Assembly: GCA_031364965.1 (NCBI GenBank) | Contig: JANLXF010000184.1 | Location: forward strand, 1 to 10,284 | DNA from: JAOUEA01 sp031364965 | GTDB lineage: Bacteria > Actinomycetota > UBA4738 > HRBIN12 | Length of the DNA stretch: 10,284 nt | Direction of reading: 5' to 3' | In this document: one piece after another, positions 1 through 6,026 of the stretch | How positions within the stretch are numbered: the first letter of the stretch is position 1 | How the letters are laid out: every line of letters begins with the position of its first letter | Position numbers and translations under genes: made by a program | Notes under the pieces: model-generated | What the model was told of the DNA's origin: nothing | Seen by the model: only the letters and a program-made list of their open reading frames with translations | The model's database searches: none

Positions 1-211
1 CCGTGGGGATCAGCAGCAGTCCCGAGGCGGCGAACGTCCACCACGTCCAGACCAGCCCTGACCCGCCCGCACGGAAGCGCGCGAGGATCGTGCCCGCGGG
101 CTCGCGCAGCACCCCCGGGTAGTCGAACCCCTTCGCCAGCCTCGCGAACGCGACGTTGAACCACACGGGCGACGCGATCAGGAAGACGGCTGCCCAGGTC
201 TGTTCGCTCAT
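1..211 (-). CDS. Integral membrane protein, DUF4386-like, N-terminal part only (runs off the left edge)
   Basis: The minus-strand frame is open from an ATG at 211-209 to the window edge, giving 70 complete codons and no stop. It begins MSEQTWAAVFLIASPVWF. Residues about 6-22 form a hydrophobic helix. An amphipathic linker follows (FDYP at 29-32, RFRAGG at 45-50), then a second hydrophobic helix starts at about 53 (LVWTWWTFAASGLLLIP). An FDYP-x-ILxRP-like linker between two helices reminds me of small DUF4386-type actinobacterial membrane proteins. That assignment rests on memory of the pattern, not on a search. An AGAGGA-type ribosome-binding site lies about 11 nt upstream. The gene is 96 bp downstream of the glycosyltransferase on the same strand, so the two may be co-transcribed. 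The function is unknown. Confidence 0.7.
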   Translation of the reverse strand, partial: MSEQTWAAVFLIASPVWFNVAFARLAKGFDYPGVLREPAGTILARFRAGGSGLVWTWWTFAASGLLLIPT

Positions 212-244
212 CGTCGTTCGGTTCCTCTCTCTGGGTGTGCGATG

Positions 245-299
245 CCTACGAGGAGGATAGGTGCCACTCGCCCGAGGCAGACCGTGGGCCGTTCGTAGG
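245..299. repeat. Long-loop inverted repeat in the spacer between the glycosyltransferase and the membrane-protein gene
   Basis: The arms CCTACGA (245-251) and TCGTAGG (293-299) are perfectly complementary over 7 bp, with a 41-nt loop. A smaller CCAC/GTGG pairing (264-267 with 284-287) is possible inside the loop. The element lies just past the glycosyltransferase stop, so it could be a weak terminator or attenuator. No T-run follows in either direction, so that role is inference. Confidence 0.3.
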
Positions 300-307
300 A
301 GCCGCCT

Positions 308-1450
308 CTAGCCGGACAGCCCTTCGAGCAGCGTGACCGCGTGCTCCGGGCCCGGCAGCGCGGCGATCTCGTCCTGGATGCGCTCGGCGGCGAGCCGGTA
401 CGCCGGATCATCGAGCACCGCCGACACCGACGCGCCGACCTCTTCCGGTGTCGCCTCCAGCGCGTCGAGCACCCGCCCCACTCCCAGCGCCTCACACCTG
501 GCTGCGTTCATCGGCTGATCGGCGCCCATCGGGATCACGACCAAGGGGAGACCGTGCGCCAGGGCGCCCGTCACGCTCCCCGATCCGCCGTGGCAGACCA
601 CCAGGTCACACCGCGGCAGGAGCACCGCTTGCGGGATGTACCGCTCCACCCGCACGCGCGGCGGCAGCGGACCGAGCTCCGCCGGGTCGATCTGGCGGCC
701 CACGGTGACGACCACGTCGACCGGAAGCTTCCCCACCACCGCCATCACGCGCTCGAAGAGATCTCCCGACTCGAGGTTGAAGACGGTTCCCAGGGTGACG
801 TAGACCGTCGGCGTTCCGAGGTCATCGAGCCACGGCGGGACGGTGCCGTCGGGAGGCTCGGCCGCCGCCGTCCGGATCGCGTGCGTGGTGGCCGACGCAG
901 GGAACGCCGGATCCCGGAAGCTCGGCGGGAACGGCGAAAGGACCAGGTCGCGATCGAGCATCGCGAGTTCGGGGTCGGGAGGCAGGCCGTGCGCGGCGCG
1001 GAGCTCGGCGAGCCGACCCGCCACCACCGAGCGCCGCGCGAACGACCCGGCGGCGATGACTTGCACGATCGCGTGCGGGAGCCCGAGCCGCTCGGCCGTG
1101 ATCATCGCGCCGAAGTCGGTCTCGTCGCACACCAGCACGTCGGGGCGCCACTCATCGGCGAGCGTGAGGAGCGCCGCCGCCCGCTCACGTCCGACCCGCC
1201 GGGCGAACCCCTCCCGCAGGACCCGGTCCTCGCGCCGCGGGTTCAGCGGACGCAGCGGGATCCTGACCTCGGGCGCGTTGGCGTCCGAGCCGATCGGAAG
1301 CGCGGTGAACCCAAGCGCCTCGATCTCGGGCGCATGCGAGGGACGCCCGGCGACGGCCACCGCGTGACCCGCCGACCCGGCGGCGCGCGCGATCGGCACG
1401 AGCGGCAACAGATGCCCACTCCCCCCAGCGAAGGTGAACAAGATCCGCAC
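308..1450 (-). CDS. Glycosyltransferase, GT1/MGT (UDP-glucuronosyltransferase-like) family
   Basis: This is a 380-residue GT-B fold enzyme predicted to transfer a sugar from a nucleotide-sugar donor to a small acceptor in the cytoplasm. The N-terminal acceptor domain opens with MRILFTFAGGSGHLLPLVPI. H13 sits where GT1 enzymes keep their catalytic histidine. The C-terminal donor-binding domain starts near YVTLGT (217-222) and carries the family signature HGGSGSVTGALAHGLPLVVI (287-306), followed by GADQPMNA (309-316), where D311 and Q312 are the usual sugar-contacting pair. The length is close to the bacterial MGT class. There is no signal peptide. The start is GTG at 1450, chosen because the first beta strand begins there. 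No Shine-Dalgarno is visible upstream, so initiation may be leaderless. No antibiotic or glycolipid pathway genes flank it, so the acceptor is unknown. Family confidence is high and substrate confidence is low. Confidence 0.9.
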   Translation of the reverse strand: MRILFTFAGGSGHLLPLVPIARAAGSAGHAVAVAGRPSHAPEIEALGFTALPIGSDANAPEVRIPLRPLNPRREDRVLREGFARRVGRERAAALLTLADEWRPDVLVCDETDFGAMITAERLGLPHAIVQVIAAGSFARRSVVAGRLAELRAAHGLPPDPELAMLDRDLVLSPFPPSFRDPAFPASATTHAIRTAAAEPPDGTVPPWLDDLGTPTVYVTLGTVFNLESGDLFERVMAVVGKLPVDVVVTVGRQIDPAELGPLPPRVRVERYIPQAVLLPRCDLVVCHGGSGSVTGALAHGLPLVVIPMGADQPMNAARCEALGVGRVLDALEATPEEVGASVSAVLDDPAYRLAAERIQDEIAALPGPEHAVTLLEGLSG

Positions 1451-1493
1451 GGTTCATGTGTACAGGGTTGGGGTGGTGCGTGCGCCGACAGCT

Positions 1494-1522
1494 GCCCCAA
1501 GCGGTGCGCCGCCCTTTGGGGC
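1494..1522. repeat. Stem-loop in the divergent promoter region
   Basis: GCCCCAA (1494-1500) pairs with TTGGGGC (1516-1522). Inside it GCGG (1501-1504) pairs with CCGC (1509-1512) around a TGCG loop, leaving a 3-nt bulge. The element sits between two divergent genes (glycosyltransferase and sigma factor), so a terminator role is unlikely. An operator or transcript-leader structure is possible. The sequence symmetry is directly visible and the role is inferred. Confidence 0.35.
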
Positions 1523-1545
1523 GTGTCTTCCTACAGGTTCCGCGG

Positions 1546-1575
1546 TTGAGACGTCCGCACGCGGGCCTAAAGAAT
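1546..1575 (+). promoter_or_regulatory. Possible sigma-70-type promoter for the sigma factor operon
   Basis: TTGAGA (1546-1551) resembles a -35 box. After 18 nt comes AAGAAT (1570-1575), a 4/6 match to the -10 consensus. The alternative TAAAGA (1568-1573) has a 16-nt spacer. Transcription would begin near 1583, about 20 nt before the sigma factor start. I found no clear ECF-type AAC/CGT promoter on this strand, so autoregulation by the encoded sigma factor is not supported by what I can see. Confidence 0.3.
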
Positions 1576-1580
1576 CCGAC

Positions 1581-1590
1581 CCGTCGACGG
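1581..1590. promoter_or_regulatory. Perfect 10-bp palindrome, possible operator
   Basis: CCGTCGACGG is fully self-complementary. It lies between the candidate -10 box and the sigma factor start codon, where a bound repressor would block transcription. In GC-rich DNA such a palindrome can arise by chance, so the regulatory role is only a suggestion. Confidence 0.25.
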
Positions 1591-1603
1591 CGTCTACCTA
1601 TCG

Positions 1604-2140
1604 ATGGACGAGTTCGCGCACGCCGACGTCGTATGGAACGCTGCCGGGCAACCGATGACCGCCGAGAGGCCGACCTTCGACACGTTCTTCATGGACGAGC
1701 AGGATGGGCTCTCGCGTGCGCTCTGCGCGATCACCGGCAGCCGGTCCCAGGCGGAGGACATCGCCCAGGAGGCGTTCCTCAGGATCCTCGAACGGTGGGA
1801 CACGGTGTCGGTGATGGAGAACCCGGCCGGCTACCTGTACCGCACGGCGTTGAACCTGTATCGGAGCGAGTACCGGCGTGCGACCCAGGCGATGAAGCGC
1901 CTCGTCTCGCACGAACCGGAGGACGACGACGTTTTCGCGCCGATCCACGACCGCGATGAGGCGTTGCAGGCGCTCGCCGTACTCACGCCTCGTCAGCGGG
2001 CGGCGCTCGTGCTCACCGAGGGCCTCGGGTACTCGGGCGAGGACGCGGCGGGGATGCTCGGCATCAAGGCGGCGACCATCTACGCGCTCACGCACCAGGC
2101 ACGTGCGACCCTCGCGACCCTGACGGAGGCCAACCGATGA
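1604..2140 (+). CDS. ECF-type RNA polymerase sigma factor (sigma-70 family, regions 2 and 4)
   Basis: This 178-residue protein is the size of a group 4 (ECF) sigma factor and would direct RNA polymerase to a small regulon. Region 2 is seen around AEDIAQEAFLRILERW (50-65), with NPAGYLYRTALNLYRSEYRR (73-92) as the end of the sigma-2 helices. After a short acidic linker (EPEDDD at 104-109) comes region 4, with LTPRQRAALVLTEGLGY (127-143) and a helix-turn-helix ending in ATIYALTHQARATL (157-170). Region 3 is absent, as expected. The start is uncertain: ATG at 1604 gives the full ORF, while ATG at 1655 (residue 18) would remove a tail that adds nothing recognisable. Neither has a good Shine-Dalgarno. 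Its stop overlaps the next start by 4 nt (ATGA at 2137), so the two are translationally coupled. No classical zinc-binding anti-sigma gene is adjacent. The propeller protein occupies that slot. Confidence 0.92.
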   Translation: MDEFAHADVVWNAAGQPMTAERPTFDTFFMDEQDGLSRALCAITGSRSQAEDIAQEAFLRILERWDTVSVMENPAGYLYRTALNLYRSEYRRATQAMKRLVSHEPEDDDVFAPIHDRDEALQALAVLTPRQRAALVLTEGLGYSGEDAAGMLGIKAATIYALTHQARATLATLTEANR

Positions 2141-3426
2141 ACGATCCCGGGACGATCGTGCGCCGCGGGCTCGAGCGGACCGCGCCGCGCGAGCTCTCGC
2201 TCGAAGGCCTGTACCGGCGGCGGGACCGTCACCGTCGGACCCAGCGGATCACGGCGGGGATCGTGGCGACGGGGATCGCGCTCGGCGGTCTCGCCTTCGC
2301 GGCGAGCGTGCTCCGCACCACCGAGACGAACATCCCGGTCACGCCGACGCCGGACGGCGCGATCGTCTTTTTGGACGGCGGCCGGCTGATGGTGACCTCT
2401 GACGCCGGTGGCGGCGCTCGGCCGCTCCTCGACCCCGGAACGCTTCGCGCGGTGGACGGGCCGGGGAGCTGCCCTCCTCCGCGCTGTGATGCACTCCCCG
2501 TCTTCACCTGGTCACCTGATGGAACCCAAGTTCTCTTCGCCCGGAACGACCTGAGCGCGCCGCTCGGGTCCGAAGACCACCGCTGGGACGCGCTGTACGA
2601 AGCAAGCGCCACGGGAACCGAGATCCGATTCGTGACCTCGTGCGGCGCCGGGTCGCCGGGCGGCATGTGCACGGATGTCGCCATCTCGCCGGATGGCGGC
2701 ACGATCGCGTTCACGACGGAGGACGGCATCCTGTGGTCGACGAGTGTTGGCTCCCAGGGAGGATCGAACGTCGCCGACTCTGTGGTCGATTTCGCATGGG
2801 CACCGAACAGCGATGAACTCACGTTCGTGGGGTCGTCGGGCGAGGTGCGACTCGCGAGCGTGACGGACGTGTCCGGGTCGCGTTCTGAGTACGTGGCCAG
2901 CGTGCCGGGGCAACCCGGCTCGCTGGCCTGGTCGCCCGACGGGGCCTCCCTGCTCGTGACCAGCGCCGGCACGTCGTCGGTCCGATCTGACGTCATCATC
3001 AGGATCGACCGGCGCAGCGGCAAGCAGACCACGATAGCGCGTGGCCATCGCGAGCGCTTCCTGAGCGACGCCTCCTGGTCCCCCGACGGCACGCTCATCG
3101 CGTGGGCGGCGTTCCCCGGCAAGCGGTTCTTCGGTGGACCCGGCGCTCCCTTCGAGACGGAAATCTGGGTGGCGAACGCCGACGGGTCCAACGCGCACCG
3201 CGTGTACGCGACCGGGTGCTGCGTCGCCGGCAAGACTGAGCACGCGTTCACCGGACCGGCGTTCTCACCCGATGGCCGGTCGCTCGCCTTCAGCGTGATC
3301 GGCGACCGCGAGGACCTCCCGAACGACACCGGGATCTATGTCGTCAACGTAGATGGGAGTGGCCTGCGGCAGGTGTCACCGACCGGCATCCTCCCCGCAT
3401 GGCAGCCGCTCCCTAAGAAAGGATGA
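2137..3426 (+). CDS. Single-pass membrane protein with extracytoplasmic TolB/WD40-like propeller; candidate sensor or anti-sigma partner
   Basis: The 429 residues fall into three parts. Residues 1-37 form a basic cytosolic tail (SLEGLYRRRDRHRRTQR at 21-37). Residues 38-58 form one transmembrane helix (ITAGIVATGIALGGLAFAASV). Arginines on the N-terminal side predict N-in, C-out. The rest is a beta-propeller with repeated W/F-SPDG motifs at 126-129, 184-187, 266-269, 315-318 and 377-380, plus a degenerate APNS at 222-225, so about six blades as in TolB-type PD40 folds. The outside domain holds six cysteines (112, 117, 169, 178, 361, 362) that could form disulfides. The start overlaps the sigma factor stop, and the next gene begins 4 nt after this stop. 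Known biology: proteins encoded directly after ECF sigma genes are often their membrane regulators. Inference: the short tail binds the sigma factor and the propeller senses a cell-envelope ligand. A plain TolB-like surface protein is the alternative. Confidence 0.9.
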   Translation: MNDPGTIVRRGLERTAPRELSLEGLYRRRDRHRRTQRITAGIVATGIALGGLAFAASVLRTTETNIPVTPTPDGAIVFLDGGRLMVTSDAGGGARPLLDPGTLRAVDGPGSCPPPRCDALPVFTWSPDGTQVLFARNDLSAPLGSEDHRWDALYEASATGTEIRFVTSCGAGSPGGMCTDVAISPDGGTIAFTTEDGILWSTSVGSQGGSNVADSVVDFAWAPNSDELTFVGSSGEVRLASVTDVSGSRSEYVASVPGQPGSLAWSPDGASLLVTSAGTSSVRSDVIIRIDRRSGKQTTIARGHRERFLSDASWSPDGTLIAWAAFPGKRFFGGPGAPFETEIWVANADGSNAHRVYATGCCVAGKTEHAFTGPAFSPDGRSLAFSVIGDREDLPNDTGIYVVNVDGSGLRQVSPTGILPAWQPLPKKG

Positions 3427-3430
3427 AGGC

Positions 3431-4330
3431 ATGAGGATCACGCACCGATCCGCGGCGATCACGCTGGCGGCGGCGCTGCTCGGCGCCTGCAGTCAGGATG
3501 CGGACCCTGCCGAGCCCACGGGGTCGTCACCCGCCGCGACCACATCGGCCACGACCGATGCCGCAGCCCCAACCTCCGCGTACGTCGACGTGGGTGGCTA
3601 CAAGCTGTTCATCGGATGCCGCGGGAGCGGTTCGCCCACCGTCGTATTCGAGGCCGGGCTGGGCGGCGACAACAGCTCGTTCTCCACGGTCGACACCTCG
3701 GTGTCGGACGCGACGACGACGTGCGGCTACGACCGCGCCGGCATCGGCGCCAGCGACGATCGCCCGTCGGGCGCCCCGGCGACCGCCGGCGAGCTCGCCG
3801 ACGAACTGGACCGGCTCCTGTCGGGCGCCGGTATCGACGGCCCCATCGTGCTGGTGGGCCACTCGTTCGGCGGGATGGTGGAGCAGCTCTACGCCGACCG
3901 CCACCCCGAACGGGTCGCGGGGCTGGTGTTCGTCGACACGTCGATGGCGGGACAGCTCACGCCCGCCGACAAAACCTGGGAGGAAGCGCCCGGCGTCCTC
4001 GTCGACATGCGACGCACGAAGCGGGAGCTCGAGGACGTCGGCTCGTACGGCGCGACGCCGACGATCGTGCTGACCCAGTCATTCGTCGGTGAGCCGGATG
4101 TGCCCGCGTCGTTCCAGCGGCGCTGGCCGCTCCTGCACGACGAGCTCGCGGCGCGCTCGAGCAACTCGGTGCACGTGATCGCGGTGCGCTCCGGCCACTT
4201 CATCCAGGAGGACGAGCCCGACCTGGTGGTGGCCGCGATCGAGGAGGTGCTGGCTGCGGTGCGGGACGGGCAGCCGCTCGCGCCGTGCGACGGCCGCTTC
4301 GCCGCCGTCGGCGGGAAGTGCGCGGCCTGA
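3431..4330 (+). CDS. Secreted lipoprotein alpha/beta-hydrolase
   Basis: The protein has 299 residues from ATG 3431. This start is preferred over an in-frame start at 3353 because it has an AAAGGA site about 8 nt upstream, avoids a 74-nt overlap with the propeller gene and opens directly with a lipoprotein signal: MRITHR, a hydrophobic stretch, and lipobox LGAC with C20 as the lipidated cysteine. A Ser/Thr/Ala-rich tether (about 28-50) leads to the hydrolase fold. The nucleophile elbow is GHSFGG (143-148) with S145. H256 in SGHFIQEDEP is the likely catalytic histidine. The acid residue is less clear, with E221 or D223 after strand 6 as candidates. YDRAGIGAS (100-108) matches the D-R-x-G-x-G-x-S region of the fold. 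C286 and C297 near the end may form a disulfide. The substrate is unknown (ester, lactone or peptide are all possible). It is the third gene of the sigma/propeller operon. Confidence 0.9.
   Translation: MRITHRSAAITLAAALLGACSQDADPAEPTGSSPAATTSATTDAAAPTSAYVDVGGYKLFIGCRGSGSPTVVFEAGLGGDNSSFSTVDTSVSDATTTCGYDRAGIGASDDRPSGAPATAGELADELDRLLSGAGIDGPIVLVGHSFGGMVEQLYADRHPERVAGLVFVDTSMAGQLTPADKTWEEAPGVLVDMRRTKRELEDVGSYGATPTIVLTQSFVGEPDVPASFQRRWPLLHDELAARSSNSVHVIAVRSGHFIQEDEPDLVVAAIEEVLAAVRDGQPLAPCDGRFAAVGGKCAA
4288..4310 (+). terminator. Stem-loop at the 3' end of the hydrolase gene, possible terminator
   Basis: CGACGGC (4288-4294) and GCCGTCG (4304-4310) are perfect 7-bp complements around a 9-nt loop, 20 bp before the end of the hydrolase gene. 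No T-run follows and the element is coding. It is the only strong symmetry near the 10-bp gap between two convergent genes, hence the tentative call. Confidence 0.2.
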
Positions 4331-4340
4331 GGGGACGCCG

Positions 4341-5936
4341 CTACTCGATGTAGCCGAGACCCCGGAGGTGCTCCTCCATCTCGTCGGCCTCGGTGTCGGT
4401 GACCTGGCCCTCGTTGCCCATCCCGGGGATGCCGGAACCGGCGGAGCTGACCTCGGTCGCCTCGCGTTCGGTGAGCGTCGCGTCGGAGCCGACGATCTCG
4501 GTGAGGACGCGCCCCGTGGGTTTGACCGCCGTGGGCGTGTCGAGCGCGGCCACGATCGTCGGCGCCATGTCGATCAGCGCGGGCGGGTGCTCGAACGGCT
4601 TCACGTTGGGGCCGACGGCCACGATCGTGCCCTCGATGCGGTGGTCGCCGCTCACCCAGTCGGCATCCTCGTAGGCGGACTTGGCGTGCGCGAGTGAGTA
4701 GCCCTCGGCCGGCACCATCAAGATGTCGGGCGAGGTGTCGGCATATTTGCCCTTGAAGATGTCCTCGCGCTTGAAGATCTCTTTGACGGGCTTCTTGCCG
4801 GTCTTGGGGTCGACGAAGTTCGCGAGCCGGTCCATGACCTCGCCGCGCACCTTCTCGTAGTCCCCGGGGTCGACGACGCCGTCGATCTCGCGGCCGGCCA
4901 AGTTGATCGTGACGCCCTCACCGGTGGAGCGGATCGAGGTGAACGCCTTGGTCTTGGACCAGTTGATCGACTGCGGCAGGGCGACCTTGCCGTGCAGGCC
5001 GAGCGTGTCGTACACCTTGCGCGCGACCTGCCGGACGGGCCCCCACTGCATCGGGCCGAACACCACGTTGGAGGCGCTGAAGTCGAGGTAGCCCATCTCG
5101 TGCAGCAGGCGGTCCATGTTGATCGTGCGCGTGCACGACTGGAAGCCGTGGTCGCTGATGAACAGGATGATGTCGTCGGGCCGGGCGTTCGCGACGAACC
5201 GGCCGATCGCGTCGTCGGCCTGGCGGAAGATGTCGGCGACCTTGTTCCCGATGCGCGTGTCCTTGTTCTTCGCGTAGTCGGGGTGGTCGGGCGCGATGTG
5301 GCTCGACAGGCAGTGCTGCGTGCGGTCGATCGAGACCCAGACGCTCGCCATCAGGTCCCAGTCGGTCTCCTTCATCAGGAACTCCGAGACGTCGATCCGC
5401 TTCTTCGTGACCTCGAAGGCCTCGTCGAGATAGGCGTCGGGCTTGTTGTGGTACGTGGTCCACGACATGCCGTTGATCGGCCACTCCAGGTTCGCCTTGG
5501 CCAGCGTGTCGGGGAGGTCGGCCGGCGAGGTGAACGTGCGTCCCTTCGGGAGTACGCCGCCTGCCAGCAGGTTCCCGTCGAACGGCTGCGGCGCCGGGAA
5601 GGTGAGCGGCACGTCCAGCAGGAGCTGCTTCTTGCCCGCGGCGGTGAGGTCGTCGAGGAACGTGCGCGCCTTGATCGATTTGTAGGTGACCGGGTACTGC
5701 TTATGGGTGCCCGGCACGGTCTCGAGGATGTCGTAGATCCCGTGGTCCACCGGGTCGACGCCGGTGAGGAAGGACGGCCAGGCCGACCAGCTGTGCGTGG
5801 GGACGGTGGAGCGCAGGACGTCCTTCTGCCCCCGGTCGATGAGCGCCTGCAGGTTCGGCAGCGCGCCCTGCTCGAGCAGGGGGTCGAGGATGCGCCAGTC
5901 GGCGCCGTCCCACGCGATCAGGATCACTCGTGACAT
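4341..5936 (-). CDS. AlkP-superfamily phosphohydrolase/phosphomutase-like protein (type I phosphodiesterase/nucleotide pyrophosphatase fold, COG3379-type)
   Basis: The protein has 531 residues and no signal peptide, so it is predicted to be cytosolic. It is a two-metal alkaline-phosphatase-fold enzyme acting on a phospho-ester or phospho-anhydride of unknown identity. The metal and catalytic set is intact: D10 in LIAWDGADW; a nucleophile region RSTVPTHSWSAWPSFLTG (42-59), where S49 lies at the position usually held by Thr; D204 and H208 in SIDRTQH; D262 and H263 in ISDHGFQS; and H432 in GDHRIEG. The C-terminal MEEHLRGLGYIE tail is a pattern I associate with this COG3379-like family. GGAG lies 9 nt before the ATG at 5936, supporting that start. 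It ends 10 bp from the convergent hydrolase gene and is divergent from dinB. Physiological role unknown; such proteins are often annotated only as alkaline phosphatase family. Confidence 0.92.
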   Translation of the reverse strand: MSRVILIAWDGADWRILDPLLEQGALPNLQALIDRGQKDVLRSTVPTHSWSAWPSFLTGVDPVDHGIYDILETVPGTHKQYPVTYKSIKARTFLDDLTAAGKKQLLLDVPLTFPAPQPFDGNLLAGGVLPKGRTFTSPADLPDTLAKANLEWPINGMSWTTYHNKPDAYLDEAFEVTKKRIDVSEFLMKETDWDLMASVWVSIDRTQHCLSSHIAPDHPDYAKNKDTRIGNKVADIFRQADDAIGRFVANARPDDIILFISDHGFQSCTRTINMDRLLHEMGYLDFSASNVVFGPMQWGPVRQVARKVYDTLGLHGKVALPQSINWSKTKAFTSIRSTGEGVTINLAGREIDGVVDPGDYEKVRGEVMDRLANFVDPKTGKKPVKEIFKREDIFKGKYADTSPDILMVPAEGYSLAHAKSAYEDADWVSGDHRIEGTIVAVGPNVKPFEHPPALIDMAPTIVAALDTPTAVKPTGRVLTEIVGSDATLTEREATEVSSAGSGIPGMGNEGQVTDTEADEMEEHLRGLGYIE

Positions 5937-6026
5937 GTACGTCGTCTCCGCAGGTCAGGAAGGGTGGAAGTGTACCGAAGGAGGGAGGAGAGACTATTCG
6001 GCCACACACTTCGATGTCGGTGGGTG

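Noticed and set aside
341..1549. A 402-codon plus-strand frame antisense to the glycosyltransferase
   Set aside because: It is rich in Arg, His and Gly with no recognisable fold, while the opposite strand encodes an intact glycosyltransferase with all motifs.
2229..3329. A 366-codon minus-strand frame antisense to the propeller gene
   Set aside because: Its repeated PSGD-like words are the reverse reading of the SPDG propeller repeats. There is no independent support.
3353..3430. A longer hydrolase beginning at 3353
   Set aside because: The 26 extra residues overlap the propeller gene and would bury the lipoprotein signal peptide. ATG 3431 has a proper ribosome-binding site and lipobox spacing.
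4992..5933. A 313-codon plus-strand frame antisense to the phosphohydrolase
   Set aside because: It has Val/Arg/Asp-biased composition typical of an antisense shadow. The minus strand has the complete metal-binding set.
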